Assembly (NCBI GenBank): GCA_947593735.1
Contig: CANQDT010000017.1
Location: 1 to 51,239 of the forward strand
Direction: 5' to 3'
Length of the DNA stretch: 51,239 bases
Source: an uncultured Lachnospiraceae bacterium
Lineage (GTDB): Bacteria; Bacillota; Clostridia; Lachnospirales; Lachnospiraceae
The position numbers were made by a program, and so were the translations under genes. The first letter of the stretch is position 1, and every line of letters begins with the position of its first letter. Below are positions 40,774 through 49,153 of this stretch, piece after piece. The notes under the pieces are model-generated. The model was given only the letters and a program-made list of their open reading frames with translations. It was not told the origin of the DNA and made no database searches.

Positions 40774-41580
40774 ATGATAACCAGCAGCGCGAACCCACAG
40801 GTAAAACGGCTGAAAAAGCTGATCAGGAGCGGAAAAGAACGGGACAGGCAGGACGTGTTCGTGGTCGAGGGCGTCCGGATGTTCCGGGAAGCGCCGGCGT
40901 CCGATCTGGAAGCGGTCTATGCGACCCGTCCGTTTGTTTCCGCCAATCCGGATTTATTTGATAAAATTGCATATGAATTCATAGAGGAAGCGCTGCTGAA
41001 GGAAATCTCGGATACAAAAACTCCGCAGGGGGTGATTGCCATAGTGCGGAGGCGCCATTACAGCCTGGATGAGATCCTTGGAAAGAATACCAACGCGCCG
41101 AATGGAAAACCGTGTCTTCTCGTGCTGGAGCGCCTGCAGGATCCCGGAAATCTGGGCACGATCCTCCGCACGGCGGAGGGAGCCGGAGTCACCGGCGTGC
41201 TGATCAGCCGGGATTCGGTCGACCTGTTCCATCCGAAGGTGATCCGCGCTACCATGGGCGCGGTATACCGGATTCCTTTCTTGCATTATGAGGACACGGG
41301 TAGTATAATATCTGTACTGAAAGAAAAAGGAATCCGCACGTATGCGGCGAGCCTCGACGGAACCAATCTTTACCGGGAACAGTTCTTCGGCGGCGTGGCG
41401 TTCCTGATCGGGAACGAAGGCAACGGATTGAGCGGCGAGGCGCTGCAGGCTGCCCGGAACAGGATCCGGATCCCCATGCGCGGTCGGGCGGAATCGCTGA
41501 ATGCGGCTGTCGCCGCGGCTGTATTGGCATATGAGACGATGAGGCAGCGGCTGGAAGGAGGACAAATGGATGACGATTGA
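40774..41580 (+). CDS. SpoU/TrmH family RNA 2'-O-methyltransferase
   Basis: The 268-residue enzyme methylates ribose 2'-OH groups in tRNA or 23S rRNA; the exact target cannot be read from sequence. N-terminal substrate-binding domain (SSANPQVKRLKKL, then FVVEGVRMFREA) is followed by the knotted SPOUT domain with LERLQDPGNLGTILRTAEG (motif 1), FLIGNEGNGLS (motif 2) and IPMRGRAESLNAAVAAAVLAYE (motif 3). AAAGGAAAAGG precedes the ATG. The next gene starts 11 bases before its stop, so they are co-translated. Confidence 0.92.
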   Translation: MITSSANPQVKRLKKLIRSGKERDRQDVFVVEGVRMFREAPASDLEAVYATRPFVSANPDLFDKIAYEFIEEALLKEISDTKTPQGVIAIVRRRHYSLDEILGKNTNAPNGKPCLLVLERLQDPGNLGTILRTAEGAGVTGVLISRDSVDLFHPKVIRATMGAVYRIPFLHYEDTGSIISVLKEKGIRTYAASLDGTNLYREQFFGGVAFLIGNEGNGLSGEALQAARNRIRIPMRGRAESLNAAVAAAVLAYETMRQRLEGGQMDDD

Positions 41581-42001
41581 GGTATGGCTGATTTTTGTTG
41601 GCGTTTTCTGTCTGGTTGAGGCGGCGACCGCAGGGCTGACGACGATCTGGTTCGCAGCCGGCGCGCTGGCGGCGCTGCTGGTGTCCCTGGCAGGCGGAGG
41701 TCTGTGGCTCCAGATTTTTGTATTTCTGGCGGTTTCGATTGCCCTGCTTGTCCTGACGAGACCGCTCGCGGTTCGGTATCTGAACAACCGGGCGGTCAGG
41801 ACCAACGCGGACAGCCTGATCGGAAAGAAATGCCTTGTTTTGGAGGAAATCAATAACCTGATGGAGACCGGACAGGTGAAAGTCAATGGGATGACCTGGA
41901 CGGCGCGCGCGGCGGATGAGACGCAGATCATCCCGGCTGACGCGGAAGCGGTGATCGAGAAGATCGAGGGAGTGAAACTGATCGTACGGCAGCAGCAATA
42001 A
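41570..42001 (+). CDS. NfeD family membrane protein
   Basis: The 143 residues hold about three N-terminal membrane helices (VWLIFVGVFCLVEAATAGLTTIW and LWLQIFVFLAVSIALLVLT) followed by an OB-fold tail (LIGKKCLVLEEINNLMETGQVKVNGMTWTARA). This is the NfeD1b-type short protein, almost always next to a SPFH/stomatin gene, as here. The pair organises membrane microdomains. It overlaps the methyltransferase gene by 11 bases and lies 35 bases from the SPFH gene. Confidence 0.92.
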   Translation: MTIEVWLIFVGVFCLVEAATAGLTTIWFAAGALAALLVSLAGGGLWLQIFVFLAVSIALLVLTRPLAVRYLNNRAVRTNADSLIGKKCLVLEEINNLMETGQVKVNGMTWTARAADETQIIPADAEAVIEKIEGVKLIVRQQQ

Positions 42002-42036
42002 AGCAGAGCCGTGACTGAGAAAGGAGCGATAGAAAT

Positions 42037-42954
42037 ATGGGATTGTTAATGCTGATTGTTTTGATCATTGTTCTGGTGATTGTGGTATCGTGCATCAAGA
42101 TTGTTCCGCAGGCGCAGGCTTATGTCGTGGAAAGGCTCGGCGCGTATCAGGCGACATGGTCCACCGGCATTCATTTTATTGTGCCGTTTATCGACCGGGT
42201 TGCCAGAAAGGTCGTATTAAAAGAGCAGGTAGTTGATTTTGAGCCGCAGCCGGTTATTACAAAAGATAATGTTACAATGCGCATCGACACGGTCGTATTT
42301 TATCAGATCACAGATCCGAAGCTGTACGCGTATGGAGTGGTGAATCCGATCGTGGCGATCGAAAATCTGACGGCGACGACGCTCCGGAATATCATCGGCG
42401 ATATGGAGCTGGATGAGACGCTGACGTCCAGGGAAACCATCAATACCAAAATGCGGTCGACATTGGACGAGGCGACGGACCCGTGGGGAATCAAGGTCAA
42501 TCGTGTGGAATTAAAGAATATCATCCCGCCTCAGGCAATCCAGGACGCGATGGAGAAACAGATGAAAGCGGAGCGGGAGCGGCGTGAGTCGATCCTGATC
42601 GCCGAGGGAGAAAAGAAATCCAGTATCCTGATCGCGGAAGGAAAGAAGCAGGCGATGATCCTGGAAGCGGAAGCGGAAAAGGAGTCGGCGATCCTGCGTG
42701 CGGAAGCAAAGAAAGAAGCGACGATCCGGGAGGCGGAAGGTCAGGCGCAGGCGATCGACACCGTGCAGAAAGCGAACGCGGCGGGGCTTTCCTATATCAA
42801 GGCGGTCGGCATCGACGATCCGGTGATCAAGCTGAAAAGCCTCGAAGCATTTTCCAAAGCGGCGGACGGCAAAGCGACCAAAATTATCATCCCCTCGGAG
42901 CTGCAGGGATTGGCGGGTCTTGCCAAAACAGCGGTTGAGGCGATGAAAGATTAG
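42037..42954 (+). CDS. SPFH/stomatin-like membrane protein (Band 7)
   Basis: A 305-residue SPFH protein: one N-terminal membrane helix (MLIVLIIVLVIVVSCIKIV), then the Band 7 domain (VPQAQAYVVERLGAY ... FIVPFIDRVA ... VTMRIDTVVFYQITDP), and a long alpha-helical repeat region of EAEKESAILRAEAKKEATIREAEG type before LAGLAKTAVEAM. It is closest to the QmcA/paraslipin group. Together with NfeD it should form oligomeric membrane scaffolds of stomatin type. GAAAGGAGCG precedes the start. Confidence 0.93.
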   Translation: MGLLMLIVLIIVLVIVVSCIKIVPQAQAYVVERLGAYQATWSTGIHFIVPFIDRVARKVVLKEQVVDFEPQPVITKDNVTMRIDTVVFYQITDPKLYAYGVVNPIVAIENLTATTLRNIIGDMELDETLTSRETINTKMRSTLDEATDPWGIKVNRVELKNIIPPQAIQDAMEKQMKAERERRESILIAEGEKKSSILIAEGKKQAMILEAEAEKESAILRAEAKKEATIREAEGQAQAIDTVQKANAAGLSYIKAVGIDDPVIKLKSLEAFSKAADGKATKIIIPSELQGLAGLAKTAVEAMKD

Positions 42955-42957
42955 TTC

Positions 42958-42986
42958 TTGCATTTCCGTCGGTTATGCGCTATGAT
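42958..42986 (+). promoter_or_regulatory. Promoter of the peptide ABC transporter operon
   Basis: TTGCAT (42958-42963), 17 bases, TATGAT (42981-42986), about 50 bases before the binding-protein gene. Confidence 0.7.
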
Positions 42987-43034
42987 AGGCAGGTAATTAA
43001 ATAATGAGAGAATATTCCATAAGGAGATTGTAAG

Positions 43035-44588
43035 ATGAAGAAAGTCAGAAGCGCAGTTGGACTTCTTGCTCTCACGCTGTTTTGTTCTGTTATACTCTGC
43101 GGATGCGGAGATGACAAGAATACCGGCAGTCAGGCTTCCAATGGAAATGTCTCTTCCTCGGAACCGACCTACGGAGGTTCCGTCGTTGTAGGAATACAAC
43201 AGGATTTGGATAGTCTTGACCCACACAAAGCAGTAGCGGCAGGAACGAAAGAATTATTATTTAATGTGTACGAGGGTCTGGTGAAACCGGACCCGACCGG
43301 CGATTACAAGCCGGCAGTAGCAAGCGATTATACCGTTGACGACACGGAATATACCTTTACCCTCAGGGAAGGGATAACATTCCACAACGGAAATCCTGTT
43401 ACGACAGAAGATATTAAATATTCGATTGATCGTTGTGCCGGCTTACTGGATGGCTCCGGAAAGGAGCCTCTGGTGTCGGCATTTTCTGTTATCAAGAGGG
43501 TCGATATCGTGGATGAATCCGTGGTAAAGATTATCCTGAAGGAAGCGGACACGGAACTGCTGCCGTTTTTGAGCGCGGCGATCATCCCGAAGAACTCCGC
43601 GGAGGATCATTCGTTCTCCGGGACAGGTCCGTTCGAGGAGGTTGAGTGGAAAGAGCAGGAAAGCTATACGATCAGAAAAAATGAGAATTACTGGGGCGAC
43701 CCGGCTTATCTTGACGAAGTGACGTTTAAGGTCGTGGCGAACGCCAATACGGCGGTTGCGGAGATGCAGGCGGGTTCCATTGATATTTATCCTTATATGA
43801 CCGACGAGCAGGCAGCTTCCATGGATGGGATCTATAACGTGCTGGAAGGGAATATGAATCTTGTGCAGGCGTTGTTCCTGAACCATGCGGAGAAACCGCT
43901 GGACGACAAAAGAGTGCGGCAGGCGATCTGCTACGCCCTGAACCGGGAGGAGATCAACACGATCGTTGCCGGAGGAAGGGGCCATCTGATCGGCACGGGA
44001 TTGTTTTCCGGATTTACAAAATATTATCAGTCTGACCTTACCGATTATTACAGCCACAGCGTGGAAAAAGCGAAGGAGCTGTTGAAGGAAGCGGGGCTAG
44101 AGGACGGATTTGACCTGGAGATCACGGTTCCTTCCAATTATCAGTTCCATGTGGATACGGCGCAGGTCATGACGGAACAGCTGAAACAGGTCGGGATCCG
44201 GGCAAAGATCCGGCAGGTGGAATGGGCGACCTGGCTCAGCGACGTCTATGCCGGACGGAAGTATCAGTCAACCGTCGTCGGACTGGATTCCACACTCGCT
44301 CCGAAAGATATGCTGGCAAAATTCTATCAATCCTCGTCGGAGAAAGATTTTGTGAATTACAGCAATCCGGAATATGACGAGCTGTGCGAAAAAGCCGCCG
44401 CGACAACGGACGATGATGAGAAGATCGCGTATTACGGCGAGATGCAGAAGATGCTCACCGAGGACGCCGTTTCCGCTTATGTGATGGATCCGCCTCTGCT
44501 GGTCGCGGTAAATCCGAAATTAGAAGGCTATACGTTCTATCCGCTCTACGTGATGGACATGGCGAAGGTATACTATCAACATTCATAA
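43035..44588 (+). CDS. Extracellular solute-binding lipoprotein, peptide/nickel ABC type
   Basis: The 517-residue protein starts with a lipoprotein signal ending LCGC (Cys24), then a Ser/Asn-rich linker and the SBP family 5 fold: YGGSVVVGIQQDLDSLDPHKA, EYTFTLREGITFHNGNPVTTEDIKYSIDR (the family signature), and a C-terminal lobe. Members bind di- or oligopeptides, nickel or other small ligands; the ligand cannot be settled from sequence. It is followed 11 bases later by the first permease. No His cluster for nickel is obvious. Confidence 0.9.
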   Translation: MKKVRSAVGLLALTLFCSVILCGCGDDKNTGSQASNGNVSSSEPTYGGSVVVGIQQDLDSLDPHKAVAAGTKELLFNVYEGLVKPDPTGDYKPAVASDYTVDDTEYTFTLREGITFHNGNPVTTEDIKYSIDRCAGLLDGSGKEPLVSAFSVIKRVDIVDESVVKIILKEADTELLPFLSAAIIPKNSAEDHSFSGTGPFEEVEWKEQESYTIRKNENYWGDPAYLDEVTFKVVANANTAVAEMQAGSIDIYPYMTDEQAASMDGIYNVLEGNMNLVQALFLNHAEKPLDDKRVRQAICYALNREEINTIVAGGRGHLIGTGLFSGFTKYYQSDLTDYYSHSVEKAKELLKEAGLEDGFDLEITVPSNYQFHVDTAQVMTEQLKQVGIRAKIRQVEWATWLSDVYAGRKYQSTVVGLDSTLAPKDMLAKFYQSSSEKDFVNYSNPEYDELCEKAAATTDDDEKIAYYGEMQKMLTEDAVSAYVMDPPLLVAVNPKLEGYTFYPLYVMDMAKVYYQHS

Positions 44589-44599
44589 TTGATTGAATC

Positions 44600-45532
44600 A
44601 TGAAAAAAATACTTACTCTCATTATTTCATTCATTTTTATATCACTGGCTTCCTTTCTCCTGTTCCAGTATTTGCCCGGAGATCCGACGACGACGATGCT
44701 GGGCACGAATGTGACGGAGGAACAGGCGGAAGCCATACGGGAAGAACTGGGTCTGAACGACCCGGTTCTTGTGCGTTACGGCAACTGGCTCAAAGGGATC
44801 GTGAAGGGAGATTTCGGCGTCTCCTATCAGTATGATAAACCGGTGGCGGAGCTTGTCGCGAGCCGCATCCCGGTTTCTCTCGGGCTTGTCGCGCTTGCCC
44901 TGCTGTTTCTTTTGCTCATTTCGATCCCGCTTGGCATCTTGATCGGGAGCAGGCTCCACAGCGTATGGGATACGCTGCTGATGGGGATAACGCAGGTATT
45001 TCAGTGCATCCCGCCTTTTTTCATGGGAATTTTGCTTACGCTGATATTCGGTCTCTGGTTCCGCTTTTTTACGCCCGGGCAGTATTGTTCCTATGAGGAC
45101 GGCATACCGGAGTTCCTGCAATGCCTGATCTGGCCCGCGCTGGCGGTTGCCATTCCAAAGGTGGCGATGGTCGTTCGCTTTTTGCGGAACGCGATCGCGG
45201 AGGAGCTGGACAAGGACTATGTGCGGACCGCATACGCAAAAGGGCTGAGCGGCATGGAGGTCATGTGCCGCCATGTGCTCAAAAACGCGATGATCCCGGT
45301 GTTGTCGGTTGTGGGCGTTGTCGCCGCCGACCTTGTGGCGGGAAGCCTGGTGATCGAACAGGTGTTCAGCTTGCCGGGGATCGGGCGGCTGCTGATCAGT
45401 TCCATCAGCAACCGGGATTATCCGGTGGTGGCGGTTCTGGTCGTATTTATCGCGGCAGTCGTCATGATGACCAATTATGTGATCGAGGCATTGTACAGGG
45501 CAGTGGATCCGAGGATCCGGCGAGGTGGATGA
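44600..45532 (+). CDS. Peptide ABC transporter permease, DppB type
   Basis: The 310-residue permease has the expected N-terminal helix and conserved LPGDPTTTMLG and REELGLNDPVLVRYGNWLKGIVKGDFGVSYQ segment outside the membrane, then five further helices. The EAA loop reads DYVRTAYAKGLSGMEVMCRHVLKNAMIPVLS, the contact to the ATPase. It belongs with DppB/OppB proteins. The stop overlaps the second permease start. Confidence 0.93.
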   Translation: MKKILTLIISFIFISLASFLLFQYLPGDPTTTMLGTNVTEEQAEAIREELGLNDPVLVRYGNWLKGIVKGDFGVSYQYDKPVAELVASRIPVSLGLVALALLFLLLISIPLGILIGSRLHSVWDTLLMGITQVFQCIPPFFMGILLTLIFGLWFRFFTPGQYCSYEDGIPEFLQCLIWPALAVAIPKVAMVVRFLRNAIAEELDKDYVRTAYAKGLSGMEVMCRHVLKNAMIPVLSVVGVVAADLVAGSLVIEQVFSLPGIGRLLISSISNRDYPVVAVLVVFIAAVVMMTNYVIEALYRAVDPRIRRGG

Positions 45533-46353
45533 TGGGAAGAAAAGCGTATGGAAAAAAAAGAAACTGGAATCTGATCTTTGGTTCCCTGATCCTCGGAACA
45601 ATGGCGCTGCTTGCCGTGGTCAGCCTCTGGTATACCCCGTTTGACCCGAACGCGATGAACGGGCTTTGGAAGAATACGGCTCCCGGTCTGCCGCATCTGC
45701 TTGGGACGGATCATTTCGGGCGGGATGTTTTCAGCCGTGTCATGGCAGGCAGCAAAAATACGCTGTTGATCGCCTGTTCCGTGAATCTTGCCAGCAGCGT
45801 GATCGGCGCGGCGGTCGGCGTGATCTCGGGCTATTTCGGCGGTTGGCTCGACGAGATCCTGATGCGCGTCAACGACGCCGTCCTCGCCTTTCCGAGCGTA
45901 CTGCTCGCGCTTCTTGTGATCAGCATTTTTGGAGTCGGCATGCACAATCTGGTATTTGCGTTTGTCATTCTGTTTATCCCGTCTTATGCCCGCATGATGC
46001 GCGGCGAAGTGATCCGGATGAAGGCGATGGAATATATCGGAAGCGCGCAGGCGATCGGTATGGGAAGCTGGCGGATTCTCTGGAAGCATGTGCTCCCGAA
46101 CGCCCGCGGGACCTATCTGGCGTCCGTCGCGATCGGCATTACCAACGCGGTTCTGGCGGAATCCAGCATGAGCTATCTCGGTCTTGGGATACAGCCGCCC
46201 ACCGCAAGCCTTGGACGGATGCTCGCGGAGTCGCAGGGCTATATGATGCGCGCGCCCTGGTCCGCGCTCGGCCCAGGACTGGCAATCCTCGGGATCGCGC
46301 TCGGAGCCGGGCTCCTCAGCGAGGGAATACGGGTGAAAGGGCAGGGCTTCTGA
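45529..46353 (+). CDS. Peptide ABC transporter permease, DppC type
   Basis: The 274-residue second permease starts at the ATG at 45529 in an ATGA overlap with the first; a longer frame upstream is spurious. An N-terminal helix is followed by GTDHFGRDVFSRVMAGSKNTLLIA, typical of DppC, five more helices and the EAA loop EYIGSAQAIGMGSWRILWKHVLPNARG. The operon would normally continue with DppD and DppF ATPases. Here the next gene is a rhodanese, so the ATPases must come from elsewhere or the system is incomplete. Confidence 0.92.
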   Translation: MMGRKAYGKKRNWNLIFGSLILGTMALLAVVSLWYTPFDPNAMNGLWKNTAPGLPHLLGTDHFGRDVFSRVMAGSKNTLLIACSVNLASSVIGAAVGVISGYFGGWLDEILMRVNDAVLAFPSVLLALLVISIFGVGMHNLVFAFVILFIPSYARMMRGEVIRMKAMEYIGSAQAIGMGSWRILWKHVLPNARGTYLASVAIGITNAVLAESSMSYLGLGIQPPTASLGRMLAESQGYMMRAPWSALGPGLAILGIALGAGLLSEGIRVKGQGF

Positions 46354-46466
46354 TCTGCCCGGAACGCTTTTTCGCGGACAGAAACCGGCGCGGGCGAGGG
46401 CACCTTTCTGGAGCAGATGGACGGAGAGCGGAATAGAATAATAGAAAAAGGAAAGAGGGAATCGGC

Positions 46467-46814
46467 ATGGAAATCGTCCATATTTCCATGAACCATGTGG
46501 TAGAAGATACCTACCGTCTGAACGGTGTTTTAATAGATGTCCGCGATAAGGATGATTATCAGAAAGGGCATGTCCCAGGAGCGATCAATATACCGATGGA
46601 ATATATTGACGGAGATAAGGAATATCTCGGACGGGGCAGGCCTTTGATTTTTTACTGCGACCGGGGATCGCAGAGTATTCTTGCCGCCAGAAAATATATG
46701 CAGGCAGGATATGAGGTTGTCAATGTCGTAGGAGGATTCGCGTATTATAAAGGGTATGTGGAGAAAAAGGAGAATCATGCGCCGGGATATGGATATGCCG
46801 AGGGTATTTCTTGA
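46467..46814 (+). CDS. Rhodanese-like sulfurtransferase domain protein
   Basis: A single 115-residue rhodanese domain. The active-site Cys is in FYCDRGSQS, preceded by LIDVRDKDDYQKGHVPGAINIP and followed by VVNVVGGFAYYKGY. It can carry persulfide sulfur; the acceptor is unknown. The active-site loop (CDRGSQS) has the six-residue size of sulfur-handling rhodaneses. GAAAGAGGG precedes the ATG. The 110 bases between the permease and this gene hold no further gene. Confidence 0.88.
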   Translation: MEIVHISMNHVVEDTYRLNGVLIDVRDKDDYQKGHVPGAINIPMEYIDGDKEYLGRGRPLIFYCDRGSQSILAARKYMQAGYEVVNVVGGFAYYKGYVEKKENHAPGYGYAEGIS

Positions 46815-46839
46815 CGGAAACCCGGATTTATACTATAGT
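46811..46839 (+). promoter_or_regulatory. Promoter of the methyltransferase-rdgB group
   Basis: TTGACG (46811-46816), 17 bases, TATAGT (46834-46839), overlapping the rhodanese stop. The start point, near 46846, excludes translation from the TTG at 46811. Confidence 0.75.
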
Positions 46840-46870
46840 AGAGGGCAGAAAACAAAAGAAGGATGAGGGA

Positions 46871-48025
46871 ATGGAGCGGTTCGATATCATTGCCCCCTGT
46901 CATTTTGGATTGGAAGCGGTCGTCAGGCGCGAGATCCAGGATCTGGGATATGAGATAAAAAAGGTAGAAGACGGAAGGGTTACGTTTGAAGGAGACGCAG
47001 AAGCGGTTGCGCGCGCCAACATTTTTTTGCGCACGCCGGAGCGGATCCTGATCCGGATCGGTCAATTCCGGGCGGAATCGTTTGAGGAACTGTTTGACCG
47101 TACGAGAGACTTGCCGTGGGAAAAATACCTGGACGCGGACGCGAAGTTCTGGGTGACAAAGGCGACGTTTGCCAAAAGCAGGCTTGCAAGCGCGCCGGAT
47201 ATTCAATCGATCGTCAAGAAAGCGATCGTAGAGCGGATGAAACAAAAATATCGGATCGACTGGTTCCCGGAAACCGGAGCCAGTTACCCGATCCGCGTTT
47301 TTCTGTACAAGGATGAAGCGACGGTCGCTTTGGATTCCTCCGGAGAGTCGCTTCACCGGAGGGGATACCGGAAGTGGAAAAGCAAAGCGCCGTTACAGGA
47401 GAATCTGGCGGCGGCGCTGATCAGGCTTACGCCGTGGAACAAAGACCGGATTTTGGTCGATCCGTTCTGCGGTTCAGGCACCTTTCCGATCGAAGCCGCG
47501 ATGATGGGAGCCAATATCGCTCCCGGTATGCGCCGTTCCTTTTCCGGTATGCAGTGGGACGCCCTGATCCCGGGAAAGGAATGGGAAAGGGCAAAAGAGG
47601 AAGCGCATGACCTTATATCGCCCCATGTGGAAATGGACATCCAGGGATATGATATCGATGGGGCGATCGTGAAAGTGGCGAGAGCGAATGCGCGGGAAGC
47701 GGGCGTCGAGCCCTATATCCATTTTCAGCAAAGACCGGTCAGCCAGCTCAATCATCCGAAGAAATATGGATTTGTGATCACCAATCCCCCGTACGGACAG
47801 AGAATGGAAGAACTCGCCGCGATGCCGGAACTTTATACGGAAATCGGACAGGCGTTCGCGCGGCTGGACAGCTGGTCGGAGTATGTGCTGACTTCTTATA
47901 AGGACGCGGAGAAGTATATTGGGAAAAAAGCAGATAAAAACCGGAAGCTGTACAACGGAATGATCCGGACTTATTTTTACCGGTTTTCCGGACCGAAGCC
48001 GCCCAGGCGCAGAGAGGAAGGGTGA
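46871..48025 (+). CDS. THUMP-domain class I RNA methyltransferase (RlmL N-domain/YpsC type)
   Basis: The 384-residue enzyme has an N-terminal ferredoxin-like and THUMP region (FDIIAPCHFGLEAVVRREIQDLGYEI, then FWVTKATFAKSRLASAPDIQSIVKKAIVERM), and a SAM-dependent domain with LVDPFCGSGTFPIEAAMMGANIAPG and the NPPYG motif (FVITNPPYGQRM) that marks N2-guanine or adenine methylation. In E. coli RlmL the same domains make m2G in 23S rRNA. The ATG at 46871 sits behind GGATGAGGGA. The stop overlaps a GTG for the next gene. Confidence 0.9.
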   Translation: MERFDIIAPCHFGLEAVVRREIQDLGYEIKKVEDGRVTFEGDAEAVARANIFLRTPERILIRIGQFRAESFEELFDRTRDLPWEKYLDADAKFWVTKATFAKSRLASAPDIQSIVKKAIVERMKQKYRIDWFPETGASYPIRVFLYKDEATVALDSSGESLHRRGYRKWKSKAPLQENLAAALIRLTPWNKDRILVDPFCGSGTFPIEAAMMGANIAPGMRRSFSGMQWDALIPGKEWERAKEEAHDLISPHVEMDIQGYDIDGAIVKVARANAREAGVEPYIHFQQRPVSQLNHPKKYGFVITNPPYGQRMEELAAMPELYTEIGQAFARLDSWSEYVLTSYKDAEKYIGKKADKNRKLYNGMIRTYFYRFSGPKPPRRREEG

Positions 48026-48033
48026 AAAAGAAG

Positions 48034-48639
48034 ATGAAGCGAATCGTTTTCGCGACGGGAAATGAACATAAGATGGTGGAGATCCGCCAGATCCTGAACG
48101 ATCCGGGATATGAGATCGTATCGATGAAGGAGGCGGGGATCTATGCAGATATTGTGGAAGACGGGATAAGTTTTGAGGAAAACGCCATGATAAAGGCAAA
48201 GGCGCTGATGAAACGGACGGGCGACCTCGTATTGGCGGACGATTCCGGGCTGGAGATCGATTACCTCAACGGAGAGCCGGGCATTTATTCGTCCCGTTAT
48301 CTGGGAGAAGATACGCCGTATGAGAAAAAGAACCAGATCCTTTTGGAACGTCTGGAGGGCGTTCCGGATGAGAAGAGAACGGCGCGGTTTGTCTGCGCGA
48401 TCGCGGCTGCGTTCCCGGATGGACGGATCGAGGTGCGGCGCGGTACAATAGAAGGAATCATAGGACATGAAATCGCGGGTGAGAACGGATTCGGGTACGA
48501 TCCGATCTTTTATCTGCCGGAGCGCGGATGTACGACGGCTCAGCTGACCGAGGAGGAAAAGAATGCCGTCAGTCATCGCGGCAGGGCATTGAGACAAATG
48601 GCCGAGGTGATAAAAAAGTATGAAGGTACTTGTGATTAG
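48034..48639 (+). CDS. rdgB: Non-canonical purine NTP pyrophosphatase (RdgB/HAM1)
   Basis: Removes dITP, XTP and similar base-damaged nucleotides from the pool. IVFATGNEHKMVEIRQIL at the start, VLADDSGLEIDYLNGEPGIYSSRYL with the catalytic/metal acids, and GFGYDPIFYLPE, then SHRGRALRQM, are the full family set. The ATG at 48034 gives 201 residues; a GTG at 48022 overlapping the previous stop is also possible and adds four residues. Its end overlaps the phosphodiesterase gene by 20 bases, a pairing seen in many Firmicutes. Confidence 0.95.
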   Translation: MKRIVFATGNEHKMVEIRQILNDPGYEIVSMKEAGIYADIVEDGISFEENAMIKAKALMKRTGDLVLADDSGLEIDYLNGEPGIYSSRYLGEDTPYEKKNQILLERLEGVPDEKRTARFVCAIAAAFPDGRIEVRRGTIEGIIGHEIAGENGFGYDPIFYLPERGCTTAQLTEEEKNAVSHRGRALRQMAEVIKKYEGTCD

Positions 48640-49126
48640 CGACTCCCATGGACGCAACGACGATATCAAGGGCGTGCTCAAACAGGTCGGGCCGATCGAT
48701 ATGATGGTTCATTGCGGGGATATTGAACGCGGGCCGGATTATATCCGGGCGATTGCCGGATGCCCGGTACACATGGTTGCGGGAAATAACGATTATAATC
48801 TGAATCTCCGTCAGGAGGATGTGTTTGAAATCGCGGGCTATAAGGTTCTTGTCGTCCACGGGCACCAGTATTATGTCAATATGGGGACAGACCGCCTGGC
48901 GGCGCATGCCATGGAGGAACAGGCGGATATCGTTCTGTACGGGCATACGCACGTACCGGATCTGAAACAGGGCAAGGATCTGACGATCATGAATCCGGGC
49001 AGCCTTTCTTATCCGAGACAGCATGGAAGGACGCCGACATTTGGCGTGATCGAGATCGATCCATACGGATACGCGCATTTCAGCCATGTCGAGTACAAGG
49101 GAAATTATTCCGAATTCTGGTCATAG
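48620..49126 (+). CDS. YfcE/MJ0936-type metallophosphoesterase
   Basis: The 168 residues carry the full ligand set: ISDSHGRNDD, VHCGDIERG, VAGNNDYN, VVHGHQYYV and LYGHTHVPD, ending in IMNPGSLSYPR. This is the short YfcE-type phosphodiesterase common directly after rdgB. It is not a copy of the 20236-20778 gene: only the motifs are shared. The start lies inside rdgB (20-base overlap), so translation is coupled. Substrate unknown; Mn2+-dependent phosphodiesterase activity is typical. Confidence 0.9.
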   Translation: MKVLVISDSHGRNDDIKGVLKQVGPIDMMVHCGDIERGPDYIRAIAGCPVHMVAGNNDYNLNLRQEDVFEIAGYKVLVVHGHQYYVNMGTDRLAAHAMEEQADIVLYGHTHVPDLKQGKDLTIMNPGSLSYPRQHGRTPTFGVIEIDPYGYAHFSHVEYKGNYSEFWS

Positions 49127-49153
49127 CGCCGGTATGCAGAAAGGAGCAGGATC

